Positions 54,491-63,528 are shown, counted from the stretch's first letter. The stretch is DNA of 64,000 nt from an uncultured Lachnospiraceae bacterium (GCA_947627245.1 CANQVH010000004.1:1-64000), one strand, 5' to 3'. Notes: generated by a model not told the origin, from the sequence alone. Numbers and translations: made by a program.

Positions 54491-54736
54491 ATGAGCAGGG
54501 AAGAGATTTACACGAAACTGAACGAGGTATTTCAGGATGTATTTGATGATGACACGATTACGGTGAACGATGCGACCACGGCGGATGACATCGAGGATTG
54601 GGATTCGCTTGAACACATCAACCTGGTCGTGGCGGTGGAGAATGCGTTTAACATGAAGTTCAACATGGGGGAGGTCAACGGTATGAAGAATGTTGGTGAG
54701 ATGGTGGATATTATTTTGACAAAAATAGGTGAATGA
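54491..54736 (+). CDS. Acyl carrier protein
   Basis: An 81-residue ACP with the phosphopantetheine serine in WDSLEHINL. It is probably loaded by the FkbH-like protein. ATG 54491 is chosen over ATG 54485 because GGAGG lies eight bases upstream. A second, frameshifted copy exists at 57134-57375. Confidence 0.9.
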   Translation: MSREEIYTKLNEVFQDVFDDDTITVNDATTADDIEDWDSLEHINLVVAVENAFNMKFNMGEVNGMKNVGEMVDIILTKIGE

Positions 54737-54771
54737 TTATCAATTTTATTATATAGCAAAAGGAGAAAAGC

Positions 54772-56101
54772 ATGTCGTCATTTGAGCAGAAATCTATGGT
54801 AATTGGGGAGGAAATGTACGATCTTACGAAGAAAATTTTTCCATACTGTCGAAGTATAACCGGGGGGGGGCGTTAGAGCTACTCTGAGAGAATTAGCAGA
54901 ATATATTAGGAAGAAATGCGGACTGGAGTTGAAAATATGTTCCGTGCCGTCTGGGACTTCGGTGTTTGACTGGACTGTGCCGAAGGAATGGGTGATCCGA
55001 GATGCCTATATTGAAGATGAGACCGGAAAAAAAATCATTGACATGAAGGAAAATAACCTGCATGTCATGGGTTATTCCGTGCCGGTAGATCAATGGGTGG
55101 AGTTGGACGAGTTGAAAAAGTATATTTATACACAGCCGGATCAGTCGCAAGTAATCCCCTATGTGACTTCATATTACAAAGAGCGTTTTGGTTTTTGCAT
55201 GAGCGAAGATCAGAAAGGGGCTCTGCAGCCGGGGAGATATCATATGTATATTGACAGTGAATTGGTAGATGGTTTCCTGAATTATGCAGAGATAGTTCTT
55301 CCTGGCGAAACAGAGAAAGAGGTATTCTTTTCTACTTACATATGCCATCCATCTATGGCGAATAACGAGTGTTCTGGGCCGGTGCTGGCAGCGGCACTGA
55401 TTCACTATGTTGCCGCGATGAAAAAGCGAAGGTATACATATCGCTTTGTGTTTATACCAGAAACGATTGGATCCATTACTTATATGAGTGTTGATAATCA
55501 CTTGGAGTGCATGAAACGACATATGATTGCTGGATTTAATCTTTCGTGCGTGGGAGATGACAGAGACTATTCGATTGTGGAATCCAGGTATACGGATACG
55601 CTGGCAGATAGGGTTTTAAAGAATGTGCTTGGCGGGCGGGGAAGGTATTCTACGTATTCATTTCTAGAAAGAGGTTCAGATGAACGTCAGTATAATGCTC
55701 CAGGAATTGAACTGCCGGTTGTTTGCTTTTGCCGATCGAAGTTTGGGGAATATCCGGAGTACCACACATCTGCAGACAATATGGAGCTCGTGAGTCCGTC
55801 TGGTTTCCAGGGCAGCTACGAAGTCATGACACAGGTAATATGTGTGCTAGAGAGCAATGCCAGATATCGGATAAAGGTTCTGGGAGAGCCACAGCTTGGA
55901 AAACGGGGACTTTACCCGACAGTCAGTCAAAAAGGCAGCTATGATGGGGTAAAGGCTATGACGGACTTTATTACTTATGCAGATGGAAAGAACGACCTGA
56001 TCGATATCAGTAATCGGATTGGAGTGCCAGTCTATAAACTACTATCTGTGATTGACAAATTGAAAAAAGCTGATCTGGTAGAGAAGAGGGATATCAAATG
56101 A
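54772..56101 (+). pseudogene. DUF4910 aminopeptidase-like gene switched off by a poly-G tract
   Basis: ATG 54772 (RBS AGGAGAAAAG) opens MSSFEQKSMVIGEEMYDLTKK and reads into nine G, then CGT TAG, giving a 34-residue peptide. With eight G the frame continues as TGGGVRATLRELAEY and joins a 410-codon downstream frame ending at 56101. Homologues of this family read RSITGDGVRETL at this point, so eight G is the functional length. The downstream part has VPSGTSVFDWTVPKEW, YICHPSMANNECSG (metal-binding His and Asp/Glu region of M28-like peptidases) and a C-terminal winged-helix segment. It is best read as a reversibly OFF gene, not a dead one. Role in the glycan locus is unknown. Confidence 0.85.
54862..54870 (+). 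repeat. Poly-G tract (9 G) that puts the DUF4910 gene out of frame
   Basis: Nine G at codons 31-33 of the DUF4910 gene. One G fewer restores the full-length frame. Confidence 0.9.
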
Positions 56102-56973
56102 AATGTATAGATATTTTTTGGGATCTAGATTTGCGGTTGCAGGAGGCAGGAATACAGAAAGGTGATATAGTTTATGTCGCATCGAATATGCGTAGCTTGC
56201 TTTATCTTTTGATAGGGGAACTTAAACTGCAAAGTGAACAAGAGCGTGATGATGTTCTGCATACTTTGACAAATCATCTACAAAGTGCAGTGGGAGAAGA
56301 GGGAACGCTTTTATTTCCGGTATTTACATGGGACTTTTGCAAAGGAAAAGAATTCGACTATTATAAAACACAGGGAAAAGTAGGAATTTATCCAAATTGG
56401 ATACTGAATAAAAGAAAAGACTTTAAGAGGACAAGGCACCCGATATATTCTTTTATGGTGTGGGGGAAAAATAAAGACTTTTTGTGTCGTATGGATAACC
56501 AAGAAGCATGGGGCGAAAACTCGCCTTTTTGGTATGTGCTAAAACATGGTGGGAAGCAGATGAATTTTAATGTGGAAGCATACAGATCGCTCACATTTGC
56601 ACATTGTTTTGAACAATGGAGTAAAGTCCCTTATCGACATCACAAGTTTTTCTTTGGGAAGTATACGGATGAATTGGGAAATGCAGAGATAAGATCCTAC
56701 TCGATGTATGTGCGTGATTTGGAGGTGAGTGAGCGCATAAAAGTAACAAATGAATATTTGCTTAGGAATAGTGTAGCAAAACAAGCAGTTTGGCAGGGTA
56801 ATATCTTGACACTGATTGACTTGCAGAAATGTCGTGTGTTGCTTGAAGAGGATATAATAAATAATGAAGGCAAGGAAACGCTACATTTTGACGATTACCA
56901 GTTTCGTTATGGTGAAGAGCAAACGATTCCCTATGAAATTGGGTGGATTCCTGATTTAGTAGATATGCTATGA
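56098..56973 (+). CDS. AAC(3)-family N-acetyltransferase-like protein
   Basis: A 291-residue member of the family named after aminoglycoside 3-N-acetyltransferases (FPVFTWDFCKGKEFDYYKT, RTRHPIYSFMVWG, WGENSPFWYVLKHGG). In surface-glycan clusters such proteins are usually sugar N-acetyltransferases, not resistance enzymes. It overlaps the DUF4910 gene by four bases (ATGA), so its translation is likely coupled to that gene and may fall when the poly-G switch is OFF. Confidence 0.78.
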   Translation: MKCIDIFWDLDLRLQEAGIQKGDIVYVASNMRSLLYLLIGELKLQSEQERDDVLHTLTNHLQSAVGEEGTLLFPVFTWDFCKGKEFDYYKTQGKVGIYPNWILNKRKDFKRTRHPIYSFMVWGKNKDFLCRMDNQEAWGENSPFWYVLKHGGKQMNFNVEAYRSLTFAHCFEQWSKVPYRHHKFFFGKYTDELGNAEIRSYSMYVRDLEVSERIKVTNEYLLRNSVAKQAVWQGNILTLIDLQKCRVLLEEDIINNEGKETLHFDDYQFRYGEEQTIPYEIGWIPDLVDML

Positions 56974-57133
56974 TTTATACAAATCCAAAGGTATATTGTA
57001 GGTCTTGAAAGTAATATGCATCAGATGTGCTACAGATTAAGTTAGATTTGAACGTGAAAGCTAGAAACAACTATGAAACCGTGTTTTGAGTCTTAAGTGA
57101 CTGGATAAAAAAATGGAATTGGAGGATTATGAA

Positions 57134-57375
57134 ATGAAAGGGGATGAGATTTATATAAAACTTAATGAAGTGCTTGAGATATATTTGACGACGAGATGAT
57201 TGTAGCAAACGACACAACCACGGCAGATGATATCGAGGATTGGGATTCGCTAGAACACATCAATCTGATCATGTCTGTGGAGAATGCCTTTGGCGTGAAA
57301 TTCAACATGGGGCAGGTCAATGGCATGAAGAATGTGGGTGAGATGGTGAATATCATTATGTCGAAAGTTGATTGA
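57134..57375 (+). pseudogene. Frameshifted second acyl carrier protein gene
   Basis: ATG 57134 follows GGAGG. The first 16 codons (KGDEIYIKLNEVLE) match the intact ACP at 54491, but one G is missing near 57178 (GAGATATA where GAGGATATA is expected). The remaining frame reads DIFDDEMIVAND and includes WDSLEHINL, closely matching the intact copy to the TGA at 57373. A single-base deletion has broken the gene; no homopolymer lies there, so reversal is unlikely. Confidence 0.85.
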
Positions 57376-57430
57376 TGATAAGAAATAGTCTTAATCCTTC
57401 GCTATGTTGGGGAGAATAGGGTAGTTGGAA

Positions 57431-57502
57431 ATGTTGAGGACATTGGTAATAGGGGGGGGGCAGAGCAGACCATCATTGCAAGAAAAGCAGTTTAGATATT
57501 GA
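57431..57502 (+). pseudogene. Decayed reading frame carrying a poly-G tract
   Basis: A 23-codon frame (MLRTLVIGGG and onwards) contains nine G at 57452-57460, followed by CAGAGC as in the other tracts. No alternative G length opens a long frame, so this looks like the remains of a further phase-variable gene at the edge of the locus. Confidence 0.4.
57452..57460 (+). repeat. Poly-G tract (9 G) in a decayed region
   Basis: Fifth nine-G run of the locus, followed by CAGA, as in the tracts at 42740 and 47395. Confidence 0.85.
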
Positions 57503-57528
57503 CAAAATCACCTGCCAAACCATATGAT
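57499..57528 (+). promoter_or_regulatory. Promoter of the HD-GYP gene
   Basis: TTGACA (57499-57504), an 18-bp spacer and TATGAT (57523-57528), about 60 bases before the ATG at 57590. It marks where chromosome backbone resumes. Confidence 0.75.
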
Positions 57529-57589
57529 ATTTTCAGCAGCCGACGGGCGTGCGTTTTTACTTCACAAAATTTCCGGAGGTTTTGGGAAT

Positions 57590-58831
57590 ATGAAATTGGA
57601 TTTGACGGACACACTCTACGCGCTTTCTTTCGCGTTGGATAAGATCGAGACTGAATTGATTGGAGTAGATACCGGTCACGGCAAGCGGGTGGCCTGTCTT
57701 GCATTGTTGATGGGGAAGGAAGCTGGTTTCAGTGAGGAGGAGCTTCGCGATTTCACGGGTTGCTGCATCCTTCACGACAATGCATTGATCGAATACATCA
57801 GCGAAGAGTTGGCGGGAAGCATATGGACACAGGATTCGTCCAGACATTTTGCTGATCTGAACCAGACGCAGAAAGCGGGGATGCTTCGTTCCCACTGTGT
57901 GAACGGAGAGGAGAAAATTCGTCTGATGCCCTTTCGTACCGATGTGAAAAATGTTATTCTTTACCATCACGAAAATGCGGACGGTTCGGGCGCGCTGGGG
58001 CGGACTGCCTCCGAAACGCCCCTGAAGGCGAGGATCCTGCATCTGGCTGATACCATAGATATTACGAGTCGGCTGGAGAGCATGACGTCCGAGGAATTTG
58101 GGGAGCTTTGCAGTTGGGTTCAGATGCAGTCCGGGAAACTGTTTTCTGAGGACGTAGCGGAATTGTTCCGGAAATCAATCAATTATGACATTCTGAATTT
58201 TCTGCAGAACGAAGGAACCCTTGCTTTTTTGCGCAGGGAGCTTTCGGAGGAAGTCTGCGAATATTCCGAGCAGGAGATTCGTAACATCGCGGAGTTTTTT
58301 ATTGATCTCGTAGATTACAAGTCCCCTTTTACGCAGACGCATTCCAGAGGTGTTGCCGAGAAGGCGGAAAAGATGGCGCGCTACTATAGCTTTGACGATG
58401 AAAAGACATTGCGCTATTTCTTTGCGGGAGCGATGCATGACATTGGCAAGCTGGTCGTTTCCAACGATATTTTGGAGAAGCCGGGAAAGCTCACCGAATA
58501 CGAATTTACGGAGATGAAGGACCATGCTGCCGCGACCTATCGAATTTTAAGCCAGATCAAAGGGATCTCCGATATCGTTGAGTGGGCGGCTAACCATCAT
58601 GAAAAACTAACCGGAAAAGGTTATCCGCGTGGCTTGTCGGAGAGGGATTTGAGCTTTGAAGATCAGTTGATGGCCTGTATTGACATTTATCAGGCGCTGA
58701 CGGAGAAGAGACCATATAAGGACGGATTGTCCCATGAGAAGACGATCTCGATTATGCGAAACATGGTCCAGAGGGGCGAGATCAACGGAAAGATTGTGGA
58801 GGACATGAGCGTCGCGATGATGCAAGCGTAA
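57590..58831 (+). CDS. HD-GYP domain protein with degenerate N-terminal HD domain
   Basis: A 413-residue cytoplasmic protein. The C-terminal domain (about 230-413) is HD-GYP: MHDIGKL, H in DHAAATYRIL, NHHEKLTGKGYP and MACIDIYQALTEKRPY. The N-terminal half (about 20-215) resembles a diverged HD domain (GHGKRVACLALLMG, ILHDNA, YHHENADGSG). HD-GYP enzymes hydrolyse cyclic di-GMP. No GGDEF domain is nearby. The start is set by GGAGG upstream and by the promoter at 57499-57528, which overlaps the earlier part of the open frame. Confidence 0.88.
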   Translation: MKLDLTDTLYALSFALDKIETELIGVDTGHGKRVACLALLMGKEAGFSEEELRDFTGCCILHDNALIEYISEELAGSIWTQDSSRHFADLNQTQKAGMLRSHCVNGEEKIRLMPFRTDVKNVILYHHENADGSGALGRTASETPLKARILHLADTIDITSRLESMTSEEFGELCSWVQMQSGKLFSEDVAELFRKSINYDILNFLQNEGTLAFLRRELSEEVCEYSEQEIRNIAEFFIDLVDYKSPFTQTHSRGVAEKAEKMARYYSFDDEKTLRYFFAGAMHDIGKLVVSNDILEKPGKLTEYEFTEMKDHAAATYRILSQIKGISDIVEWAANHHEKLTGKGYPRGLSERDLSFEDQLMACIDIYQALTEKRPYKDGLSHEKTISIMRNMVQRGEINGKIVEDMSVAMMQA

Positions 58832-58892
58832 GCATGATATACATGATATAAATAAGTCCACAGCGCAAATGAAACAGGAGTTGTCTGCAAAA

Positions 58893-58922
58893 GACCGGGA
58901 TTTCCCGGCCTTTATTTTTTTA
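58893..58922. terminator. Bidirectional terminator between HD-GYP and response regulator genes
   Basis: CCGGGATTTCCCGG stem followed on the plus strand by TTTATTTTTTT, and on the minus strand by TTTT. The two genes converge here. Confidence 0.8.
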
Positions 58923-59631
58923 CTTCAAATTTGTAGCCGATCCCCCATACGGTCGTGATCGCCCATTTCTCGTGGTCGTTGATCTTTTCGCGGATGCGTT
59001 TGATATGTACGTCCACGGTGCGGGTGTCGCCCATATATTCGTAGCCCCAGAGCTGGTCGAGCAGTTGCTCGCGCGTGAAGACCTGATTGGGCGAGGAGGC
59101 CAGAAAATACAGGAGTTCGAGCTCCTTGGGCGGCATTTCGATGCTTTCCCCGCGGTAGGTAACGGAATAGTTTGTCAGGCTGATCGCGAGATCCGGGTAT
59201 TCGACGTATTTGCCGGAGGTCGCGGCCGCGGCTGGGAGAGGCCGAAGCGCCATACCGAGCGGGCGATAGCGGCGAAGCACAGCCTTGATGCGCGCGCCCA
59301 GCTCGCGGTTGTCAAACGGCTTCACAAGATAGTCGTCGGCTCCGAGCTCAAGGCCGAGCATTTTGTCGAAAATGTCTGATTTCGCAGAGACGATGATGAT
59401 CGGGACGCCGGAGAAGCGGCGGATCTCCCGGCAGACTTGGAAACCGTCGATGCCGGGCAGGACAAGGTCGAGCAGGACAAGATCCGGCCCGAATTCCGAG
59501 AGCGCATCGAGCGCGGTCTCCCCGTCGTATGCGGTTTTTGTGTCATACAGTTCTCCGGACAGGTATTGGATGAGCTGTTCTGTGGCTGCCTTGTCGTCAT
59601 CCACGATCAGGATTTTCTGCTGTGCGGTCAT
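58912..59631 (-). CDS. OmpR/PhoB-family response regulator, no adjacent kinase
   Basis: A 239-residue DNA-binding regulator. The receiver domain (1-115) has DDD, phospho-acceptor Asp in LLDLVLPG and Lys in LVKPFD. The winged-helix effector (about 145-237) shows PPKELELLYFLASSPNQVFTR and RTVDVHIKRIREKI. No histidine kinase gene lies beside it in the window. AGGAG precedes the ATG. Confidence 0.93.
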   Translation of the reverse strand: MTAQQKILIVDDDKAATEQLIQYLSGELYDTKTAYDGETALDALSEFGPDLVLLDLVLPGIDGFQVCREIRRFSGVPIIIVSAKSDIFDKMLGLELGADDYLVKPFDNRELGARIKAVLRRYRPLGMALRPLPAAAATSGKYVEYPDLAISLTNYSVTYRGESIEMPPKELELLYFLASSPNQVFTREQLLDQLWGYEYMGDTRTVDVHIKRIREKINDHEKWAITTVWGIGYKFEVKK

Positions 59632-59812
59632 GATCTGTCTCCTTATTTTTATATATGTTCAACTATGCCAAGCCACAGACGTGTCTGCCAAGGCAGCTAC
59701 CGGCTTCTTCGAGGCTTATGTCTGTTTTCGCACATCCTCACAGAACGCAAATCCGCCCGCAACGTATAAATGCGTCTCGGCGCTCTGTGTTCTGTAGCAT
59801 GGCCGAACGTGC

Positions 59813-62188
59813 TTAAACGAATTCCACGATCGTCACGCCGGAGTCTCCCTCCCCGTATTCACCGAGACGGTAGGAGGCGACGTGCTTCTGGCGGCGCAGG
59901 TACTGGTGGACGGCTTTGCGCAGAATGCCGCTGCCCTTGCCGTGTACGACGCGTACCTGAGGAAGATGCGCAAGGTAGGCGTCGTCGAGATATTTGTCGA
60001 GCTCCGTGATCGCCTCGTCCACGGTCTTGCCAATCAGGTTAATCTCGGCGCTGACGGAGTAGGACTTGGACATTTTGAGCTTGCTGCTTCCGGTGCGCGT
60101 CTTTGCGGAGGAATAGCTGCCGGAAGAGTCGTCGGCGAGCTTTTCCAGATCGCGGATGTTGACCTGAGAGCGCAGAATGCCCATCTGAACGAAAAGGTTG
60201 CCCTTCGCGTCCGGTTTTGTGCTGACCGTGCCCTTCAGGTTCATGCTGAGTACCTTGACGCTGTCCCCGATGCGCAGATCGGACGCCGACAGCTCCTTCT
60301 TTGGTTTTTTCTCCGTCTTTGCGGAGATGTTTTTCTCAAGCTCGGACATATGTTCGCGCAGCTTTGTGCGTTCCTGTTCCATTTCGCGGGAGCTTCCGCC
60401 CATCTTGTTGAAGCGGCGGATCGATTCGTCCGCGTAGGTTTTGGCGTCGCGCAGGATCGCCTGCGCCTCCTCGCGCGCTTTCTGCAGGATTGCGTCGCGG
60501 CTGGATTCGAGCTTTTCTTCCTTGCGGGAGAGTCGATCCTTCAGCTCCTCGATCTCCCGGCGGTACCGGGCGACTTCTTCCTGCTCGTGTTCAAGCTTCT
60601 CGCGGTTCGACTCAAGATCCGCGATCACGTCTTCAAAATCCTCATCCTGTTGGTTGAGATGGCTTTTCGCCTCCTCGATCACATAATCCGGGAGCCCAAG
60701 CTTCTCGGAAATCGCGAACGCGTTGCTCTTTCCCGGGATACCGATCAGCAGGCGGTAGGTCGGGCGCAGTGTTTCCACGTTGAATTCGCAGCAGCCGTTC
60801 TCGACGCCCGGCGTCGACAGGGCGAACACCTTCAACTCACTGTAGTGTGTCGTCGCAATCGTGCGGATGCCGCGGCGGTGCAGGCTGGAGAGGATTGCGA
60901 TCGCGAGCGCGGCGCCCTCGGTCGGGTCTGTGCCGGCTCCGAGCTCGTCAAAGAGGACGAGGGAATGCGCATCCGCTTTTTCCCAGAAGGAAACGATGTT
61001 TGTCATGTGTGAGGAAAACGTACTCAGGCTCTGCTCGATGCTCTGTTCGTCGCCGATGTCCGCGTAGACCTCGTCAAATATCGCCAGCTCGGAATGGTCG
61101 AACGCCGGGATATGCAGTCCGGCCTGTCCCATCAGCGTGAAAAGCCCCACGGTCTTGAGCGAGACGGTCTTGCCCCCGGTGTTCGGGCCGGAGATCACGA
61201 GCAGCGTAAAATCGTCTCCGATGTGAATATCGACCGGCACGACTTTTTTCGGGTCGAGCAGCGGATGACGGCCCTTTTTGATCCGGACGCGACCCTCTTC
61301 ATTGAACTCCGGCTCGGTTCCGTTGTAGGAGCGGGAGAGGAGCGCGCGCGCGAAAATGAAGTCGAGCTCTGTGAGGAGCAGGACGTTATCATTCAGGGGG
61401 TCGCTCTGTGCGGCGACCTGAGCGCTCAGGTTTGCGAGGATGATCTCAATCTCCTTCTCCTCACGGATCTCGAGCTCGCGCAGGTCGTTATTTAGCTTAA
61501 CGACCGCCATCGGCTCAACGAACAGGGTCGAACCGCTGGAGGACTGGTCGTGGATCATGCCGGGCACCTGAGAGCGGTACTCCGCCTTGACCGGGAGGCA
61601 GAAGCGGCCGCCGCGCTGTGTGATGACGGCGTCCTGCAGGTAAGTCCGCGCGGAGCCGTTTACCATCGAGGCGAGCTGTGCGCGGATTTTTTCGTTTGTG
61701 AGCTTGATCTGGCGGCGCACTTGCCGCAGTCCGGGACTCGCATCGTCGCTGATTTCCTCTTCGGAAATGATGCAGTGACGGATCTCCGTGCAAAGCGGGG
61801 TGAGCGGCTGCAGGCCGGAGAACATTTCCTCGAGCGAATCCTGCGGCATGTCCTCGCGGTTTTCGCTGCGCGACCATGCCTTTACCCGTGAAGCAGTCTC
61901 CAAAAGCCGGCACACGCTCAGAAGCTCTTCAATATTCAGCGAACTTCCGACTTCCAGACGTCTCAGCGAGCCGCGGATATCGCTAAGCCCGGAGAACGAT
62001 ATGCTCCCCCGGCGGCACAGCCTGCTGACAGCATCGGTCGTCTCGCGCTGCATGCGCCGGATTTCCGCGAGGTCGGAGGAAGGCTCCAGACGGCGGCACA
62101 GCTCCCTGCCCGGCTGCGACCCGGCATGCTGTACCAGCTTTTCTATGATTTTCGGGTACTCAAGAACCCGCAATGCTTTTTCGTTCAT
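59813..62188 (-). CDS. mutS2: MutS2 (recombination/ribosome-rescue ATPase with Smr domain)
   Basis: A 791-residue MutS2 protein. Core and lever regions are followed by the ATPase with Walker A SGPNTGGKT, Walker B LVLFDELGAGTDP, a long coiled-coil/KOW-like segment (about 510-680) and a C-terminal Smr nuclease domain (NLIGKTVDEAI, VVHGKGSGILRKAV). MutS2 suppresses recombination and, in Bacillus subtilis, splits collided ribosomes; it is not the mismatch-repair MutS. Complete, with GGAG before the ATG. Confidence 0.95.
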   Translation of the reverse strand: MNEKALRVLEYPKIIEKLVQHAGSQPGRELCRRLEPSSDLAEIRRMQRETTDAVSRLCRRGSISFSGLSDIRGSLRRLEVGSSLNIEELLSVCRLLETASRVKAWSRSENREDMPQDSLEEMFSGLQPLTPLCTEIRHCIISEEEISDDASPGLRQVRRQIKLTNEKIRAQLASMVNGSARTYLQDAVITQRGGRFCLPVKAEYRSQVPGMIHDQSSSGSTLFVEPMAVVKLNNDLRELEIREEKEIEIILANLSAQVAAQSDPLNDNVLLLTELDFIFARALLSRSYNGTEPEFNEEGRVRIKKGRHPLLDPKKVVPVDIHIGDDFTLLVISGPNTGGKTVSLKTVGLFTLMGQAGLHIPAFDHSELAIFDEVYADIGDEQSIEQSLSTFSSHMTNIVSFWEKADAHSLVLFDELGAGTDPTEGAALAIAILSSLHRRGIRTIATTHYSELKVFALSTPGVENGCCEFNVETLRPTYRLLIGIPGKSNAFAISEKLGLPDYVIEEAKSHLNQQDEDFEDVIADLESNREKLEHEQEEVARYRREIEELKDRLSRKEEKLESSRDAILQKAREEAQAILRDAKTYADESIRRFNKMGGSSREMEQERTKLREHMSELEKNISAKTEKKPKKELSASDLRIGDSVKVLSMNLKGTVSTKPDAKGNLFVQMGILRSQVNIRDLEKLADDSSGSYSSAKTRTGSSKLKMSKSYSVSAEINLIGKTVDEAITELDKYLDDAYLAHLPQVRVVHGKGSGILRKAVHQYLRRQKHVASYRLGEYGEGDSGVTIVEFV

Positions 62189-62310
62189 AAGAATCTCCGC
62201 TTTCTCTGCGTTCTCCGGGCAGCTTCGGCGCCGGAGGGCGGCGTTTTCTCTATTTTACCCTATTCCAGATATGTTTGACAAGGATATATTCTTGTTTCGT
62301 TGCTTACGCG

Positions 62311-62355
62311 AAAAAAGAAAGACGCCGCAGAGGCTTTGGCAACCCCTGCGGCGTC
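62311..62355 (-). terminator. Terminator of the DUF6612-like gene
   Basis: On the minus strand a perfect 10-bp GC-rich stem (62355-62346 with 62330-62321; GACGCCGCAG), a 15-nt loop and the tail TTTCTTTTTT. Confidence 0.85.
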
Positions 62356-62379
62356 CTGATCGCTTGAAAACGTATCCGC

Positions 62380-63342
62380 TTACTCAGCTTCTGCAACCGC
62401 ATCGGTCAGAGAGGACACGTCGACATCCGCATTCGGAGCGGCGAGCACCTCATCCGGGATAACGATCTCGTCTACGCTGTTGTAGGAGATTGTCGCGTCG
62501 ACGGAGCAGTCGTTCAGCACAAGATCGACGGTAGTGGCGGCAGCGCCCTCGCTCACGGCGCCGGCCATTATCTGGTTGATGAACGCATTGATCGTGGTCA
62601 AATCGCTGCCGTTGAGATCCATGTGCATCTTGGCCGGAAGATAAGTGGATGCGTCCACATAGTACTCAATGTTCATCACGATGCCGTCAAACAGGGAAAG
62701 AACCATGCTGACATTCTCATCGGCCGTAAGATCTTCTCCTGTCGTCTCGGAGGTTTTCTGTATGATCGTGTTCAGCGCGGCGGAATCGATCGTGCCGCTG
62801 AGCAGGTAGCACTCGGTGCCGTTTACATCGGCAGCCTCGGGAGCGAGCTCAAAATTCAGACCCCACTCGGCCAACTCGCCGAACGACATGGACTGGCCGG
62901 TAGTGGAATCCATGAGCTCTTTCATATTGATACCGCTGTTATCGGACTGTGCCGCCCAAGCGCCGCTCGTCGGATCCTTTACGTACATTGTCATCGTGCC
63001 GTCCTCGCCTGTCGTCATGTAGGACTCGATCGGTATCGTCTGACCCTCGGACAGAGCGGCCACATCGAAGGAACCGTCCATCTTCATCGCGATCGGATCA
63101 AGCGTGTAGTCGATCTGCATGGAACCTGCAGCGGTGAACGGCATATTGCTGGTATTTGTGCCGTCGGACATATTGAGCGCAGCGTCCAGATTGACGTCCA
63201 TAGTCATGGACATGCTCTGCAGATCTACCTCTGCGGCCGCCATCTTCTCGCCGAGTGAATCAATGGTCTCGGCGCTGTCGAATCCGCAAAGCATGGAAGC
63301 AGCCGCGATAACCGCAAGACCCGTAAGAAACTGTTTCTTCAT
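62380..63342 (-). CDS. Secreted LppX/DUF6612-like protein
   Basis: A 320-residue protein with signal peptide MKKQFLTGLAVIAAASML, followed by CGFDS. The Cys suggests a lipoprotein, but the lipobox (SMLC) is not canonical. The mature part looks like the LolA/LppX/DUF6612 fold: repeated beta strands (MSMTMDVNLDA, GSMQIDYTLDPIAMKMDG, YYVDASTYLPAKMHMDL). Such proteins may carry a lipid or other ligand in the cell envelope. Function unknown. It has its own promoter and terminator. Confidence 0.75.
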   Translation of the reverse strand: MKKQFLTGLAVIAAASMLCGFDSAETIDSLGEKMAAAEVDLQSMSMTMDVNLDAALNMSDGTNTSNMPFTAAGSMQIDYTLDPIAMKMDGSFDVAALSEGQTIPIESYMTTGEDGTMTMYVKDPTSGAWAAQSDNSGINMKELMDSTTGQSMSFGELAEWGLNFELAPEAADVNGTECYLLSGTIDSAALNTIIQKTSETTGEDLTADENVSMVLSLFDGIVMNIEYYVDASTYLPAKMHMDLNGSDLTTINAFINQIMAGAVSEGAAATTVDLVLNDCSVDATISYNSVDEIVIPDEVLAAPNADVDVSSLTDAVAEAE

Positions 63343-63399
63343 AAGTATAAAACCTTCCTTTCCCTAAGTATGTAGAATAAGTGTCTGCAACATGGCGCT

Positions 63400-63428
63400 A
63401 TTATAGCATTTATTATTCTGCGTGTCCA
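63400..63428 (-). promoter_or_regulatory. Promoter of the DUF6612-like gene
   Basis: On the minus strand TGGACA (63428-63423), a 17-bp spacer and TATAAT (63405-63400), with TGC just before the -10. A near-consensus SigA promoter. Confidence 0.8.
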
Positions 63429-63500
63429 TAGAGCAAAGATTGGAAGTACGAAAAATTAAGAAAAAATATACATTTTAGCGAATTGTGCGAAAAAAATTTC

Positions 63501-63528
63501 TTGAATAAAGAGGCAGTTGTGGTATATT
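63501..63528 (+). promoter_or_regulatory. Promoter of folC
   Basis: TTGAAT (63501-63506), a 16-bp spacer and TATATT (63523-63528), divergent from the promoter above. The 63343-63659 stretch otherwise holds only these promoters and a short tandem repeat. Confidence 0.55.

Noticed and set aside
54862-54870. Nine-G tract as a plain sequencing or assembly error
   Set aside because: Possible in principle, but four other tracts have the same length and three are in frame, so a real phase state is the simpler reading. Raw reads would decide.
56098-56973. Aminoglycoside resistance gene
   Set aside because: The family name suggests it, but its place in a glycan operon and overlap with the DUF4910 gene favour sugar acetylation.
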